Assembly: GCA_041661585.1 (NCBI GenBank)
Contig: JBAZUC010000004.1
Location: 1-33,545 of the forward strand
Reading direction: 5' to 3'
Origin: JAPLXD01 sp041661585
GTDB taxonomy: Bacteria > Patescibacteriota > Minisyncoccia > Moranbacterales > UBA11712
Length of the DNA: 33,545 nucleotides
A model generated the notes under the pieces. That model was not told the origin of the DNA. It saw nothing but the letters and a program-made list of their open reading frames with translations, and searched no databases. This document shows positions 1-7,731 of the stretch, in pieces. Every line of letters starts with the position of its first letter. Position 1 is the stretch's first letter. The position numbers and the translations under genes were made by a program.

Positions 1-1
1 C

Positions 2-85
2 AGAAAATGCCTTCAATTTCGCACGCCGGCTGAGGTTTTCAATGAACAATCAAACTTAATCCGTGATAACCAGTGTTGCAGTTGA
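2..85 (+). CDS. C-terminal end of an IS30-family transposase (partial)
   Basis: The first 85 bases read as an open frame cut by the window edge and ending in TGA. The 27 residues include RKCLQFRTPAEVFNEQ, which resembles the C-terminal end of IS30-family DDE transposases, where an R-K-C-L-x-F/Y-x-T-P-x-E-V-F segment is typical. The catalytic core would lie upstream, outside the window. No terminal inverted repeat could be recognised in the 120 bases after the stop. The family call rests on this short motif alone. Confidence 0.6.
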   Translation, partial: RKCLQFRTPAEVFNEQSNLIRDNQCCS

Positions 86-176
86 GGGTAAAATGTACCT
101 TTTAAACAGTCTGTTAATTATATACTGATTGCTTATATTTGTAAAGGGCGGTGCTGCAAAATATCTTTTTCGAGCG

Positions 177-182
177 TATAAT
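177..182 (+). promoter_or_regulatory. Putative -10 box for the PAP2 gene
   Basis: A perfect TATAAT lies 27 bases before the ATG at 210. It sits inside an in-frame upstream extension that begins at 129, which argues that translation starts at 210. The -35 region is weak (CTGCAA at about the right distance). Confidence 0.4.
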
Positions 183-209
183 AGAAGTATTGATCATTTA
201 TTTTTTCTT

Positions 210-875
210 ATGCTTGGATTTTTTCACAATTTTTTGGGAAACATCAAAAAGATATTCTGGGGCAAAAATTTGCTCTGGCATTTTTTGGCGATCATTCTCA
301 CATATATTCTCATTGTCTCCGGTTTTGATTGGGCATATTTCCAGGCGACGCGCAGCCCGATCTTGCAATCAGCCCTTTGGCCGGCGGTGCCTATGGGAGC
401 TTTCATCCCGCTTTTTGGTATTTTGATCTTTTTCGTCGCGAGCTCGTTCAAAAAAAATAAAAAACTCACCGAAACAGCTCTTGCCCTAGGCCAGGCGGCG
501 CTCTTCGGGCTTTTGACTTCGGATCTCTACAAATTTTTCACCGGCCGGCCAGGACCGCCGGATGTTTTCGGAAACGCGACCATCAGCGACACGAGTCATA
601 TTTTTCACTTTGGCATTTTGCAGGGCGGTGTTTTTTTCGGCTGGCCGTCTTCGCATACGACTGTGGCGTTTGCCATGGTTGTCGCGCTGATTATGCTCTA
701 TCCCAAAAATAAATGGATCCGATACATCGCGCTGATTTACGCGCTCTATGTCGGCATCAGTGTTTCAGTGACCATTCACTGGTTTTCCGATTTCGCGGCC
801 GGGATCATCTTCGGAACAGTCATCGGAACGGTGGTTGGAAAAAGTTTCAGGGGAAAATATCCATTTTCTGCGTGA
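210..875 (+). CDS. PAP2-family membrane phosphatase
   Basis: This 221-residue multi-span membrane protein has the three motifs of the type 2 phosphatidic acid phosphatase superfamily: KFFTGRP at residues 108-114, PSSH at 146-149 (usual PSGH), and a histidine at 190 followed by aspartate at 194 in SVTIHWFSD. Such enzymes remove phosphate from lipid phosphates such as phosphatidate or undecaprenyl pyrophosphate at the outer face of the membrane. About five or six hydrophobic segments are visible. An in-frame start at 129 exists, but a TATAAT box lies within that extension, so 210 is preferred. A terminator follows directly. The exact substrate cannot be told from sequence; a role in lipid-carrier recycling or lipid remodelling is inference. 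Confidence 0.85.
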   Translation: MLGFFHNFLGNIKKIFWGKNLLWHFLAIILTYILIVSGFDWAYFQATRSPILQSALWPAVPMGAFIPLFGILIFFVASSFKKNKKLTETALALGQAALFGLLTSDLYKFFTGRPGPPDVFGNATISDTSHIFHFGILQGGVFFGWPSSHTTVAFAMVVALIMLYPKNKWIRYIALIYALYVGISVSVTIHWFSDFAAGIIFGTVIGTVVGKSFRGKYPFSA

Positions 876-890
876 AACATTTTATAACTG

Positions 891-911
891 ACCCTTATGC
901 AAGGGTTTTTT
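891..911 (+). terminator. Rho-independent terminator after the PAP2 gene
   Basis: Stem ACCCTT / AAGGGT with a 4-base loop followed by a T run. An ATG in the loop (897) is in frame with the next gene but is unlikely to be used. Confidence 0.75.
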
Positions 912-930
912 GGTTGGAAAAAATTCAGGC

Positions 931-958
931 AAGACAAATTTTCCCGGATGCGTAATAA
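931..958 (+). promoter_or_regulatory. Putative promoter of the barrel-like protein gene
   Basis: AAGACA, 16-base spacer, TAATAA, about 16 bases before the ATG at 975. It lies just after the terminator. Confidence 0.4.
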
Positions 959-974
959 TGATAGAGTAAGCGTT

Positions 975-2171
975 ATGAACAGAAAAATGACATGTCGGCG
1001 CAAGAAAATATATTTTTGGGCAATCGGCTTGATTTTGGCAGGCATCGCGGCTGGCGGTTTTTTGTTGTTTCAAAAAAATAGTTTGAAGCTTGAAGAAAAA
1101 AAACAAGAAGCGAGCGTGGCGGAAAATATACCACCGGTGGTTGAGACAGCCGCGGAATCTTTTGCCGGAACAATTGTTCAGCCACCGAAGCCGCCTCCTC
1201 CGCCGGTGGATATGAAACGGCTCAAAACGCAAGGGTGCGTCGCGGATGGACTGCTGACCGAATACAACCCAGACCAGGGGGAATTCGTGAGCCTCATCAA
1301 CCGGTCGAATTGCTACTATCTCCACCGGGCGGTGGAAACTTGGCGCGAGCCGCCGGACTTTCAAGTGATTGAAAAAAATATGGCGCAGATCGCCAAACCC
1401 GATGTTGTCTATGGGATGTTTTTGGCCGAAGCGATCAGCACGGCGGCGGACTACAAAAACGAAGAGACCGGGCATATTTTTGATTTTGGTCAGATGTGCC
1501 ACAACGACACGCTCAACGATTGGGGAGAGCACACTTGCAAGCCGACTTTTTCGAGCGCCGAATATCGCGACTACCTGGAATATATCACGCACAAGGCGAT
1601 TGACCTGGGCGTGCAGAGTTTCACTTTCGGACAGATCCAGCTTCAGGAAAGTTCTATGCGGAACTATGCGCCGCAAATTGTGAAGGATATTCGCGCTTAC
1701 GCAAAAGAAAAAAATGTCGACGTTGTGATCGGCGCGCAAACAGGCAACATCACCGACGCAAAATATCTCGCGATCTTCGACTATATCGAAGGAGGTGTGG
1801 GTATTGACAGCAACGGAGACGTCGAAAACGGGCCGTGCCTTTCCAAAAGAGGCAGCTGTTGGGCGCTTCTTTGGAACAAAGCCTATGCTTCGAAAGCAAA
1901 AAATGTTCTCTTGCATCTTGATTGGACCGGAATTCCCTCGGACGACCTCGATATTTTCGCGCGAATGAGCGCCCCGGGAAGAGCCGCAACGCTTCAAAAT
2001 CTGTATGGTTTTTTCAAACAGAAGAATATGGGCTTTCTTATGCCATATTTTGGCGTTCTTTACAAAAACAACGGCGGATGTTTTGGTCCCAAGAAAAGAT
2101 TCTATTCCCCCTCGGACGCCTATTCTTGCCGGGATGAAGACGCGATCAGCCGGATTTTGGGAGGCTCTTGA
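975..2171 (+). CDS. Membrane-anchored protein with a barrel-like ectodomain, function unknown
   Basis: The 398-residue product has a short basic N-terminus, one hydrophobic segment (about residues 12-30), a Pro-rich linker with PPKPPPPPVD, and a roughly 310-residue extracytoplasmic domain. That domain alternates predicted strands and helices (VVYGMFLAEA, VQSFTFGQIQL, VDVVIGAQTG, YIEGGVGID, NVLLHLDWTG), a rhythm that suggests a TIM-barrel, perhaps glycosidase-like, fold. Several cysteines are present, consistent with export. No specific family was recognised and the catalytic role is unproven. The start at 975 is chosen because the upstream in-frame start lies in the preceding terminator hairpin and a promoter-like sequence falls between the two. 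Confidence 0.6.
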   Translation: MNRKMTCRRKKIYFWAIGLILAGIAAGGFLLFQKNSLKLEEKKQEASVAENIPPVVETAAESFAGTIVQPPKPPPPPVDMKRLKTQGCVADGLLTEYNPDQGEFVSLINRSNCYYLHRAVETWREPPDFQVIEKNMAQIAKPDVVYGMFLAEAISTAADYKNEETGHIFDFGQMCHNDTLNDWGEHTCKPTFSSAEYRDYLEYITHKAIDLGVQSFTFGQIQLQESSMRNYAPQIVKDIRAYAKEKNVDVVIGAQTGNITDAKYLAIFDYIEGGVGIDSNGDVENGPCLSKRGSCWALLWNKAYASKAKNVLLHLDWTGIPSDDLDIFARMSAPGRAATLQNLYGFFKQKNMGFLMPYFGVLYKNNGGCFGPKKRFYSPSDAYSCRDEDAISRILGGS

Positions 2172-2179
2172 CCCCCCGG

Positions 2180-2207
2180 TTGACAAAATGCCCAGAAATG
2201 CTATACT
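2180..2207 (+). promoter_or_regulatory. Sigma-70-type promoter of the cold-shock gene
   Basis: TTGACA, 16-base spacer, TATACT. The predicted start point is near 2214, giving an untranslated leader of about 83 bases, long for this window. Long leaders that fold differently in the cold are known for cold-shock mRNAs; that use here is inference. Confidence 0.7.
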
Positions 2208-2296
2208 AGAAACATCACAGGAGTATGCAATAGCAGCGTCGTCGAACTCAATTTTGCAATACAAACAATGTGAATTTAAGCAATTTCCAAATAGAA

Positions 2297-2497
2297 ATGG
2301 CACAAGGAACTATCAAGAGACTTACAGACCGAGGATTTGGTTTTATCGCCCAGGAAGATACAGACAAGGATCTGTTTTTCCACTCAAGCGAGCTTGTCGG
2401 CGTTGATTTCAACGACCTCAAGGAAGGCGACAAAGTCCAATTCGAAGTTGGCGAAGGACCGAAAGGCCCGAACGCAACCAAAGTCGAAAAAGTCTAA
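2297..2497 (+). CDS. csp: Cold-shock domain protein (CspA family)
   Basis: This 66-residue protein is a single cold-shock domain of normal length. The RNA-binding motifs are visible: RGFGFIAQED (RNP1-like, canonical KGFGFI) at about residues 12-21 and DLFFHSSEL (RNP2-like, canonical VFVHFS) just after, followed by the typical LKEGDKVQFEVGEGPKGPNA end. Family members bind single-stranded RNA and DNA and act as RNA chaperones. A longer in-frame start at 2270 would add nine residues not found in the family, so MAQGTIK at 2297 is chosen. The gene stands alone with its own promoter, long leader and terminator. Confidence 0.93.
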   Translation: MAQGTIKRLTDRGFGFIAQEDTDKDLFFHSSELVGVDFNDLKEGDKVQFEVGEGPKGPNATKVEKV

Positions 2498-2522
2498 TCA
2501 GAATTTTTTCTGAAAGATTTCA

Positions 2523-2554
2523 AACAGCCCCGATGCAAATCGGGGTTGTTTTTG
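2523..2554 (+). terminator. Terminator after csp
   Basis: Stem AACAGCCCCGAT / ATCGGGGTTGTT with a GCAA loop and a T-rich tail. Confidence 0.85.
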
Positions 2555-2720
2555 TTACGTTGTTTTTATCGCAAGAAATTAACCCTAAAATCAAAAAGAT
2601 GAACGAAACAAAAAACGCAAAAAATACTTCCGCGACTGCTACACTGCGAAATATGGCGACCCGGGTTTGTAGAAATTTTTTTTAACTTATCTTCTCAAAA
2701 GCCCCGCCAAACGCGGGGAC
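2555..2720. other. Non-coding gap between csp and the first islet
   Basis: No convincing gene. A 24-codon ATG frame (2599-2673) has no ribosome site or family resemblance. A GC hairpin, CCCCGC / GCGGGG, lies at about 2702-2719 just before the next promoter; read on the minus strand it is followed by CTTTT, so it could be a weak terminator facing csp. Confidence 0.4.
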
Positions 2721-2749
2721 TTGACAAATAATATCTTACGTGCTTTACT
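2721..2749 (+). promoter_or_regulatory. Sigma-70-type promoter of the 128-residue gene
   Basis: TTGACA, 17-base spacer, TTTACT, about 50 bases upstream of the ribosome site of the next gene. Confidence 0.65.
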
Positions 2750-2806
2750 GATTGGTACTGAAAGATTGCTGAAGAAAATTATTTTATTCAAGGGGGAAAA
2801 GAGAAG

Positions 2807-3193
2807 ATGCCCATAAAGGGAGTGCGGGACATCAAAACCAGCACGGGGGGAAACAGAGCCAATGGCGGGAGAGGAGGCGTCAGAGGAATCGTTCCCGGAA
2901 TATCCATCGGATTGGGAGGCCGCCCTGCGCGTCGTAGCGCTGCTCCCCAACAGAGAACAGGACTGGACGACTGGGGAGGCGATGTCAGTCAGCATCACGT
3001 GAATGGCAAGAGCCAGTCTCCCGCCGGAAACAATGGAGATGGCCAGAGAAAGGTGATTTTGTCGATTGTGATAAAATTGCATGCTGACATCGAGGAGTGC
3101 CGGCAATTCTGCGAGGAAAAAATTCCTGGCGCCAGGAGAATGCTTCGCAAGCTTGAAGCCAAGCTTGCAAATTTCCAAAAGGAACTTCAATGA
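2807..3193 (+). CDS. Hypothetical protein, Gly/Arg-rich N-terminus and helical C-terminus
   Basis: The 128-residue product was not recognised. Residues 1-75 are Gly-, Arg- and Ser-rich and probably disordered (GGNRANGGRGGVRGIVPG). Residues 80-128 are predicted helical with a charged coiled-coil character (IKLHADIEECRQFCEEK, MLRKLEAKLANFQKEL). There is no signal peptide or membrane span. A purine-rich ribosome site (AAGGGGGAAAAG) precedes the ATG, unlike most genes in the window. The basic Gly-rich half could bind nucleic acid, but this is only a compositional guess. It heads an islet with the genes at 3536 and 4156. Confidence 0.55.
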   Translation: MPIKGVRDIKTSTGGNRANGGRGGVRGIVPGISIGLGGRPARRSAAPQQRTGLDDWGGDVSQHHVNGKSQSPAGNNGDGQRKVILSIVIKLHADIEECRQFCEEKIPGARRMLRKLEAKLANFQKELQ

Positions 3194-3453
3194 AAGCCGT
3201 ATGGTATCACCCTGCGACTTTCAAACTTTTTCGATAGAAAATTGAGCCGGTTTGTGATAAGATATCTATAATAAAATAAAAAAAATGACTCAAGCTATTG
3301 TCTTTGCTCTCGCAAACGGACTGACGCCATTGGATTCCTCACAATCCTCGGATTTCTTGTGACTTTCATCATGTCCCGGCTTTAGATCTTCTTCATCAAT
3401 TTTCCTTTTTTAGCTTTGTACAAGGCTTTTTAGGCTTGTGAGGATGAAAATAC
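3194..3453. other. Non-coding or degenerate stretch
   Basis: No supported gene. A short ATG frame near 3285 runs 25 codons. In another frame, positions around 3322-3385 encode a hydrophobic run (FLTILGFLVTFIMSRL) ending in a stop but without a start codon, possibly the remnant of a small membrane protein. Confidence 0.35.
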
Positions 3454-3482
3454 TTGACAAAAATATTCTTTTCCCCTATTAT
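3454..3482 (+). promoter_or_regulatory. Strong sigma-70-type promoter of the 198-residue gene
   Basis: TTGACA, 17-base spacer, TATTAT, then a leader of about 47 bases carrying AGGAGGAAGG 6 bases before the ATG at 3536. One of the best promoter plus ribosome-site combinations in the window. Confidence 0.8.
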
Positions 3483-3535
3483 AAGATGTTGTAGTACCTG
3501 AAAAAATCATCCTACAGACCAGGAGGAAGGACGAT

Positions 3536-4132
3536 ATGTACGGCATGCCAGAGAAAACGACTTTGAGTTTTCGCCATCTCTATGACGACAGATTTGCAGC
3601 TTTCGCGAAAGCGAGATATCCATGGGAGCTGCCGAGAATCATTTTCCCTTCTGGTTTTCAACCGGAGACCGGAAGAGATTACAAATGCATCGTTACTAAG
3701 ATAAAAAAAGGAGAATTCGTTTTCGAGGATATCTCCTATCACATCTGTCATGCGATGCTCGAGGAGGAAGGCAATATTCTTGATTTCATGGACTTTAAAT
3801 ATCGTGGCCCCGGATTGAAAGCGGGAGATGGGGCAAAGTTCGGGGATCTGCTTGTGGGCATCCAACTTACTCTTCCGGAAAAGCACGAGCTCCTGAATCT
3901 TCGGGTTCAGTCCGACCGCAAGAACGGTGGCTGGCAGTTTGTTCCCAAATACAGCGAGACGGATGAAGATGCCGGCGGGAAACCGTCCATGAGAATCTTC
4001 AAACCTCTCGGCAAAAAAGTGACGCTGGAACCCTACCGGACATACAAGGTTCGGCAGGAAAGCGTGCGAAACACCGGGAGACTGAACGCGCGAGGCTGTA
4101 TCATCTTGGAAGTCGGCGTGACCGTGCTGTAA
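3536..4132 (+). CDS. Hypothetical protein, 198 residues, function unknown
   Basis: A soluble-looking protein with no signal peptide, membrane span or recognised family. It is rich in predicted beta strand (RDYKCIVTKIKKGEFVFEDI, GDLLVGIQLTL, RGCIILEVGVTVL) and has alternating charged turns. The strong Shine-Dalgarno site and near-consensus promoter suggest substantial expression. It lies 23 bases before a small basic protein gene preceded by GAAGGAG; the two probably share a transcript that ends at the terminator near 4346-4390. No function is proposed. Confidence 0.65.
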   Translation: MYGMPEKTTLSFRHLYDDRFAAFAKARYPWELPRIIFPSGFQPETGRDYKCIVTKIKKGEFVFEDISYHICHAMLEEEGNILDFMDFKYRGPGLKAGDGAKFGDLLVGIQLTLPEKHELLNLRVQSDRKNGGWQFVPKYSETDEDAGGKPSMRIFKPLGKKVTLEPYRTYKVRQESVRNTGRLNARGCIILEVGVTVL

Positions 4133-4155
4133 CTTCCACGGAAGGAGCTGGTATT

Positions 4156-4314
4156 ATGCGACATCATAAGACTGACATCGGTGATCGGGCCGCGGACATT
4201 GCGGACAGGGAAACGAGGAGTGGCCAGAGGAGAGCCGGAAGAAAAAATCTTCGCTGGACTAAAACCTGGCTGGCGATTTATTCCGCCGTTCTTCTGGAAT
4301 TCCATTGCAATTGA
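4156..4314 (+). CDS. Small basic protein (52 residues), function unknown
   Basis: ATG at 4156 is preceded by GAAGGAG at 8-9 bases spacing. The product has a very Arg/Lys-rich first half (RRAGRKNLRWTKTW) and a short hydrophobic end (LAIYSAVLLEF). It is the last gene before a terminator and follows the 198-residue gene by 23 bases. The good ribosome site supports translation, but no homolog was recognised and the frame is short. Confidence 0.5.
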   Translation: MRHHKTDIGDRAADIADRETRSGQRRAGRKNLRWTKTWLAIYSAVLLEFHCN

Positions 4315-4320
4315 CACAAT

Positions 4321-4340
4321 TTGGCGAGAAAACTCGCCAA
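4321..4340 (+). repeat. Short perfect inverted repeat
   Basis: TTGGCGAG / CTCGCCAA around AAAA. It sits between the last small gene of the islet and the terminator, and may extend the transcript-end structure or act as an operator. Confidence 0.5.
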
Positions 4341-4345
4341 TTGAT

Positions 4346-4390
4346 AAACCGCCCATTGGCTATCATGTAGCAGGGCGGTTTTTTATTTTT
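4346..4390 (+). terminator. Terminator closing the first islet
   Basis: Stem AAACCGCCC / GGGCGGTTT with an 18-base loop and a long T-rich tail. Confidence 0.8.
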
Positions 4391-4421
4391 ACGCAAACGT
4401 TATTTCGTTGTAAGATATCAA

Positions 4422-4427
4422 TATAAT
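4422..4427 (+). promoter_or_regulatory. -10 box of the 57-residue membrane protein
   Basis: TATAAT followed by 9 bases and the ATG at 4437. There is no ribosome site, so the mRNA is probably leaderless or nearly so. Confidence 0.5.
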
Positions 4428-4436
4428 CAAAACAAT

Positions 4437-4610
4437 ATGTCCAAAACTTTCATCATGATTGGGTTGTTTCTCGGTTCGATCATCGGCGGGTATGTCCCGC
4501 TTCTTTGGGGCGGGAGCATTTTTTCGTTTTCTTCGATTAGCTTGAGCGCGATCGGAGCGTTTGCCGGAATCTGGCTCGGGTTCAAAATCGCCAACCGGCT
4601 TGATTTGTGA
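4437..4610 (+). CDS. Small two-span membrane protein (57 residues)
   Basis: The product has two hydrophobic glycine-containing segments (IMIGLFLGSIIGGYVPLLW and ISLSAIGAFAGIWLGFKIA) around a short Ser/Phe loop, giving a compact hairpin membrane protein. Glycine-zipper-like spacing (GxxxG, GxxxxG) is visible. It was too short for routine gene finding and is supported by the TATAAT box with 9-base spacing and by the hydrophobic pattern. No function is known; similar tiny membrane proteins are common in patescibacterial genomes. Confidence 0.6.
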   Translation: MSKTFIMIGLFLGSIIGGYVPLLWGGSIFSFSSISLSAIGAFAGIWLGFKIANRLDL

Positions 4611-4614
4611 AAAA

Positions 4615-4642
4615 TTGGCAAATACTGCGGATTTGGTATACT
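4615..4642 (+). promoter_or_regulatory. Promoter of the Pro/Gly-rich surface protein
   Basis: TTGGCA, 16-base spacer, TATACT, about 31 bases before the ATG at 4674. There is no clear ribosome site. Confidence 0.6.
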
Positions 4643-4673
4643 TTAGGAAGATTATAAAACTAAAATAAAAATT

Positions 4674-6428
4674 ATGGCTAACGGGACAAAGAAAAAAGAA
4701 AACAAAACGAAAGCTGAAACTGAAACGAAAGCTGCTGCGCCTCCGGACAATACTGCCAATGCTGCCAATCAAATCAATCAGTCCGAGCCGAAAAAAAAGA
4801 ACGGATGTCTTGTGGCGGCGATTATCACGACCGCGTTTTTTCTTCTCATCGGTGCGCTTGTTCTCTTTTGGATGTGGCCGTTCATAGTTTCTTTTTTTAT
4901 GGATCTTCGCAACGGGGATATTTCTCTTCCGAAAACAACGCAAACGCAAAACGCGAAAGGTACGCTTCATGGAAAAAATCTTTCAAGTCTCATTGACCCG
5001 TCCAAGACCGTCACGAAAAGAATTTCTGCCAAAAACGGGGGACAAATCACCGTGCAAACAGCCAGCGGATTGTATTTCACTTTGAAGATCGCTCCTGGTT
5101 CGCTGGAAAAGGATACGGACATCACGCTCACTCCTATCAGCGAATCGCCAATCGTTGGCTATCCCAATCCGGACGATCCGGGCGTTGTCATTGGTCCGGA
5201 CAATACCAATCTTGGTGACGGATCAACAGTGACCGTTTCCGAAGATCCTCCTGTCGAACCGGCTGATCCCGGCTCTTCCGGTGCTGATCCGGGAACGGGC
5301 GCGGGACCGGGCGGCGATCCAACTCCGCCTACCGATAATCCTCCTGGAACGGGAGATGATGGAGATGACGGTGGCACGACCACTCCCCCGGGAACTTCCG
5401 GAGAATTGCCCGATCTTAGCCATCTGGCCGATCTTCTGGGCAACAACAATACTATGACGACAACGCCTTCGGGAAACCCGTCCGGCCAAGGCGGCAGTGG
5501 GACAACCGGGAATACGGGATCAAACAGAGACGATCGAAATACCGGAAGTGGCAGCCCGAGCGGAAGCGGCGCGGGGCCCGGAAGATTTTCCGACAAGACG
5601 GTGATCATTTTCACTGGATACGGCGGGGGAGTGAGCGGTGCGCCGACCAGCCATTCAGATGACGATGATTCGGCCACTGCGCCGATTGATGAAACCGGAG
5701 GAACGACGGTTGATGATCCGGACGAAGAAGAATCCGAAGATCTGGCCGAAAACGCGGCCACGGCTTCCGGCGGAACTTGTTCGCCCGAATTCATTTCGGC
5801 GATCAAGGCGATGACTGACATCCCCGGTTATCCGGCTGGATCTATCATGGCCAGAACCTTGGATGACTGTCTGACTCTCGAGTGGCTTCGTGACAAGTGC
5901 CAGAACGATCCAATCGCGCTTCGACGGCTGTATTTCAAGGAAAGGCTCCGCATCGCCGCAGAGCTTCAAGCTCCCGCGGAAAAAGTCGAAGAAATAAACA
6001 GACTGATGAACGAATGCGTGGCCCGTTATGAAATTTCATCTTCCGGTTTCGATTCGAGTCTCGGAGTACCGATGTCCGCGACGGCGAATTTGTGGGTCTG
6101 CGGATATTTGGACGATGTGTGGCAGGGAACGATGGCCTATCAAATCGTCCCGCCCGGCCTGCCGGGAGCCGGACACTATTTTTCCGGAACCGTGAATTCA
6201 ATGAAGCTTCCTCCGCGCGGCGGAACGTTCGCGGCGGAGGCCGCTCCTGACAGCCACACTGGCGGAGCCGGCCTCGTCGATCTTTCCAATATGTCGCTCG
6301 GGCTGTGGGGATATTTTGACGGGCAGTCGACTCTCAACCCTTTGAATATCTATGTCGTCGCTGTCAACAACGTGCCCATCAATATGACCCAGCGCCCCTG
6401 CGTTCCTCCCGCGCCACTCGCGAGATAA
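4674..6428 (+). CDS. Anchored surface protein with Pro/Gly/Asp-rich stalk
   Basis: The 584-residue product has a Lys/Ala/Thr-rich cytoplasmic start (about 43 residues), one hydrophobic span (about 44-70), a small domain with GGQITVQTASGLYFTLKI followed by APGSLEKDTDITLTPI (a segment seen in many secreted CPR and Chloroflexi-type proteins), then a low-complexity stalk of Pro, Gly, Asp, Thr and Ser (about 160-360), and a cysteine-containing C-terminal region (about 360-584). It is probably displayed outside the membrane, with the stalk as a spacer. The function of the end domain is unknown. The stalk's biased codons create long false reading frames on the opposite strand. Confidence 0.75.
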   Translation: MANGTKKKENKTKAETETKAAAPPDNTANAANQINQSEPKKKNGCLVAAIITTAFFLLIGALVLFWMWPFIVSFFMDLRNGDISLPKTTQTQNAKGTLHGKNLSSLIDPSKTVTKRISAKNGGQITVQTASGLYFTLKIAPGSLEKDTDITLTPISESPIVGYPNPDDPGVVIGPDNTNLGDGSTVTVSEDPPVEPADPGSSGADPGTGAGPGGDPTPPTDNPPGTGDDGDDGGTTTPPGTSGELPDLSHLADLLGNNNTMTTTPSGNPSGQGGSGTTGNTGSNRDDRNTGSGSPSGSGAGPGRFSDKTVIIFTGYGGGVSGAPTSHSDDDDSATAPIDETGGTTVDDPDEEESEDLAENAATASGGTCSPEFISAIKAMTDIPGYPAGSIMARTLDDCLTLEWLRDKCQNDPIALRRLYFKERLRIAAELQAPAEKVEEINRLMNECVARYEISSSGFDSSLGVPMSATANLWVCGYLDDVWQGTMAYQIVPPGLPGAGHYFSGTVNSMKLPPRGGTFAAEAAPDSHTGGAGLVDLSNMSLGLWGYFDGQSTLNPLNIYVVAVNNVPINMTQRPCVPPAPLAR

Positions 6429-6491
6429 ACGAGTCATCGGCTTCAATTTTGAATATCAAAAATATCCAGCGCTTTTTTGGGTTGCCCGAGA

Positions 6492-6521
6492 TTAGACTTT
6501 TTCTCAAAAATATGCTAAAAT
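6492..6521 (+). promoter_or_regulatory. Promoter of the SpoIID-domain gene
   Basis: TTAGAC, 18-base spacer, TAAAAT, 13 bases before the ATG at 6535. Confidence 0.6.
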
Positions 6522-6534
6522 ACAATATACGCCA

Positions 6535-7722
6535 ATGCAAAAAGAAAAAATAAGAAAAATTGCATATTCATGCCTCTTCATCGCGGTTTTCATATCGACG
6601 AGTGGAGGTTTTTTTGTTGGGCAAAATGTTGCCGAAGCCGCGAAATCGAAAGTCACGAAATGGCAGACAAAACTTGTGAAAGCGGGCATTGGCCAAACTC
6701 TCTGGCAAAAATATCTGCCGAAAATCAGCCGCAAGGAATGCAACAAGGTGATGAAAGCGTGGAAAAAAGCGGGTGCCAGCAATACCACGGCGCAGACGGA
6801 AGTCGCGGCCCAGACAAATTCGCTCGGATCGGAAATCGCGGTGGGACTCTGGTACAACTCGAAAGACGATATTTTCAAGATTGATGCCAACAAGGCGTAC
6901 AACATCAAAGACAAAAACGGAGGAGTCATCGCCCAAGTCGCGGGCGATTCGACGACCCGGGTGAAATATGACGACGACGGGAAATTGAAAGTATATAGCT
7001 CCATTGCCGAAACGCTCGTTGACGACAACGTCACTTTCGACGCGGCGGACGGCAACAATTCGGATATCATTTTTGATACCGACCGCAGCATAAAGTCGGA
7101 ATGGGGCGACTATTCACATTTCAGAGGAAAAATAGAAGTCAATTATTATCACGGGGACGATATCTATAACGGAAACTCAAGTTCGACCACACAAATTTGG
7201 ATCATCAACAAACTCCCGCTCGAGCAGTATGTTTGGGGAGCAGGAGAAACAACCGGAACCGGAGACTCCGACCATGTGCGGGTGATGACGACCATTTTTC
7301 GCACTTACGGCAAGTGGTATATCGACAATGCCACCAAATACAAGCCCATGGGATTCAAGATTCGCAGTGATGCTGGATCGCAGATATATCTTGGATATGA
7401 TAGGGAAGAGAAATATCCAAATGTGAGAAAAGCGGCCGAAGATACTCGCGGAAGAATCGTGAAATACGACAATGAAACGGCGCTCACTCCCTATTGTTCC
7501 TATACGGACGGAAAGACGAGAGCACTCAAAGGATACCCTTATCTCAAATCAGTGAAAGACCACAAGAAGGGAACGAAAAAAAGTTTGAATCCCGGCGATG
7601 GAGGAAATCATATGTGGGGGCTTTCGGCTCACGGGGCTTTGGGATACGCCGAGGACGGCAAGTCGTGGGATTGGATTTTGAAACACTACTATTCCGGAGT
7701 GGATATTGACAGCGCTTACTAA
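6535..7722 (+). CDS. Secreted SpoIID/LytB-domain protein
   Basis: The 395-residue product has an N-terminal signal segment (about residues 9-35, ending near AEA), a roughly 150-residue linker/beta domain and a C-terminal SpoIID/LytB-type domain. The domain shows LPLEQYVWGAGET at 227-239, then HVRVMTTIFRTYG in place of the usual repeat-rich alanine helix, and NHMWGLSAHGALGYAEDG followed by ILKHYYSG at 358-388, matching the family's G-x-GMSQxGA and hYY signature. In sporulating bacteria SpoIID is a lytic transglycosylase and LytB an amidase enhancer; here a cell-wall remodelling role is inferred. It probably shares a transcript with the Cys-rich protein gene 9 bases downstream. Confidence 0.85.
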   Translation: MQKEKIRKIAYSCLFIAVFISTSGGFFVGQNVAEAAKSKVTKWQTKLVKAGIGQTLWQKYLPKISRKECNKVMKAWKKAGASNTTAQTEVAAQTNSLGSEIAVGLWYNSKDDIFKIDANKAYNIKDKNGGVIAQVAGDSTTRVKYDDDGKLKVYSSIAETLVDDNVTFDAADGNNSDIIFDTDRSIKSEWGDYSHFRGKIEVNYYHGDDIYNGNSSSTTQIWIINKLPLEQYVWGAGETTGTGDSDHVRVMTTIFRTYGKWYIDNATKYKPMGFKIRSDAGSQIYLGYDREEKYPNVRKAAEDTRGRIVKYDNETALTPYCSYTDGKTRALKGYPYLKSVKDHKKGTKKSLNPGDGGNHMWGLSAHGALGYAEDGKSWDWILKHYYSGVDIDSAY

Positions 7723-7731
7723 GCAAATTCT

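Noticed and set aside
882..2303. Long open frame of 473 codons on the minus strand opposite the barrel-like protein gene
   Set aside because: It lies wholly opposite a gene with a promoter, membrane anchor and sensible composition; its product is Phe/Arg/His-rich with no domain pattern.
2599..2673. 24-codon frame (MNETKNAKNTSA...)
   Set aside because: No ribosome site, promoter or family resemblance; too short to support.
3285..3362. 25-codon frame starting MTQAIVFALANG
   Set aside because: No ribosome site; a hydrophobic run in another frame suggests remnant sequence rather than a working gene.
5159..5821. 220-codon minus-strand frame of Pro/Ser/Val-rich protein
   Set aside because: It is the mirror of the low-complexity stalk of the surface protein; the biased codons on one strand keep the other strand open.
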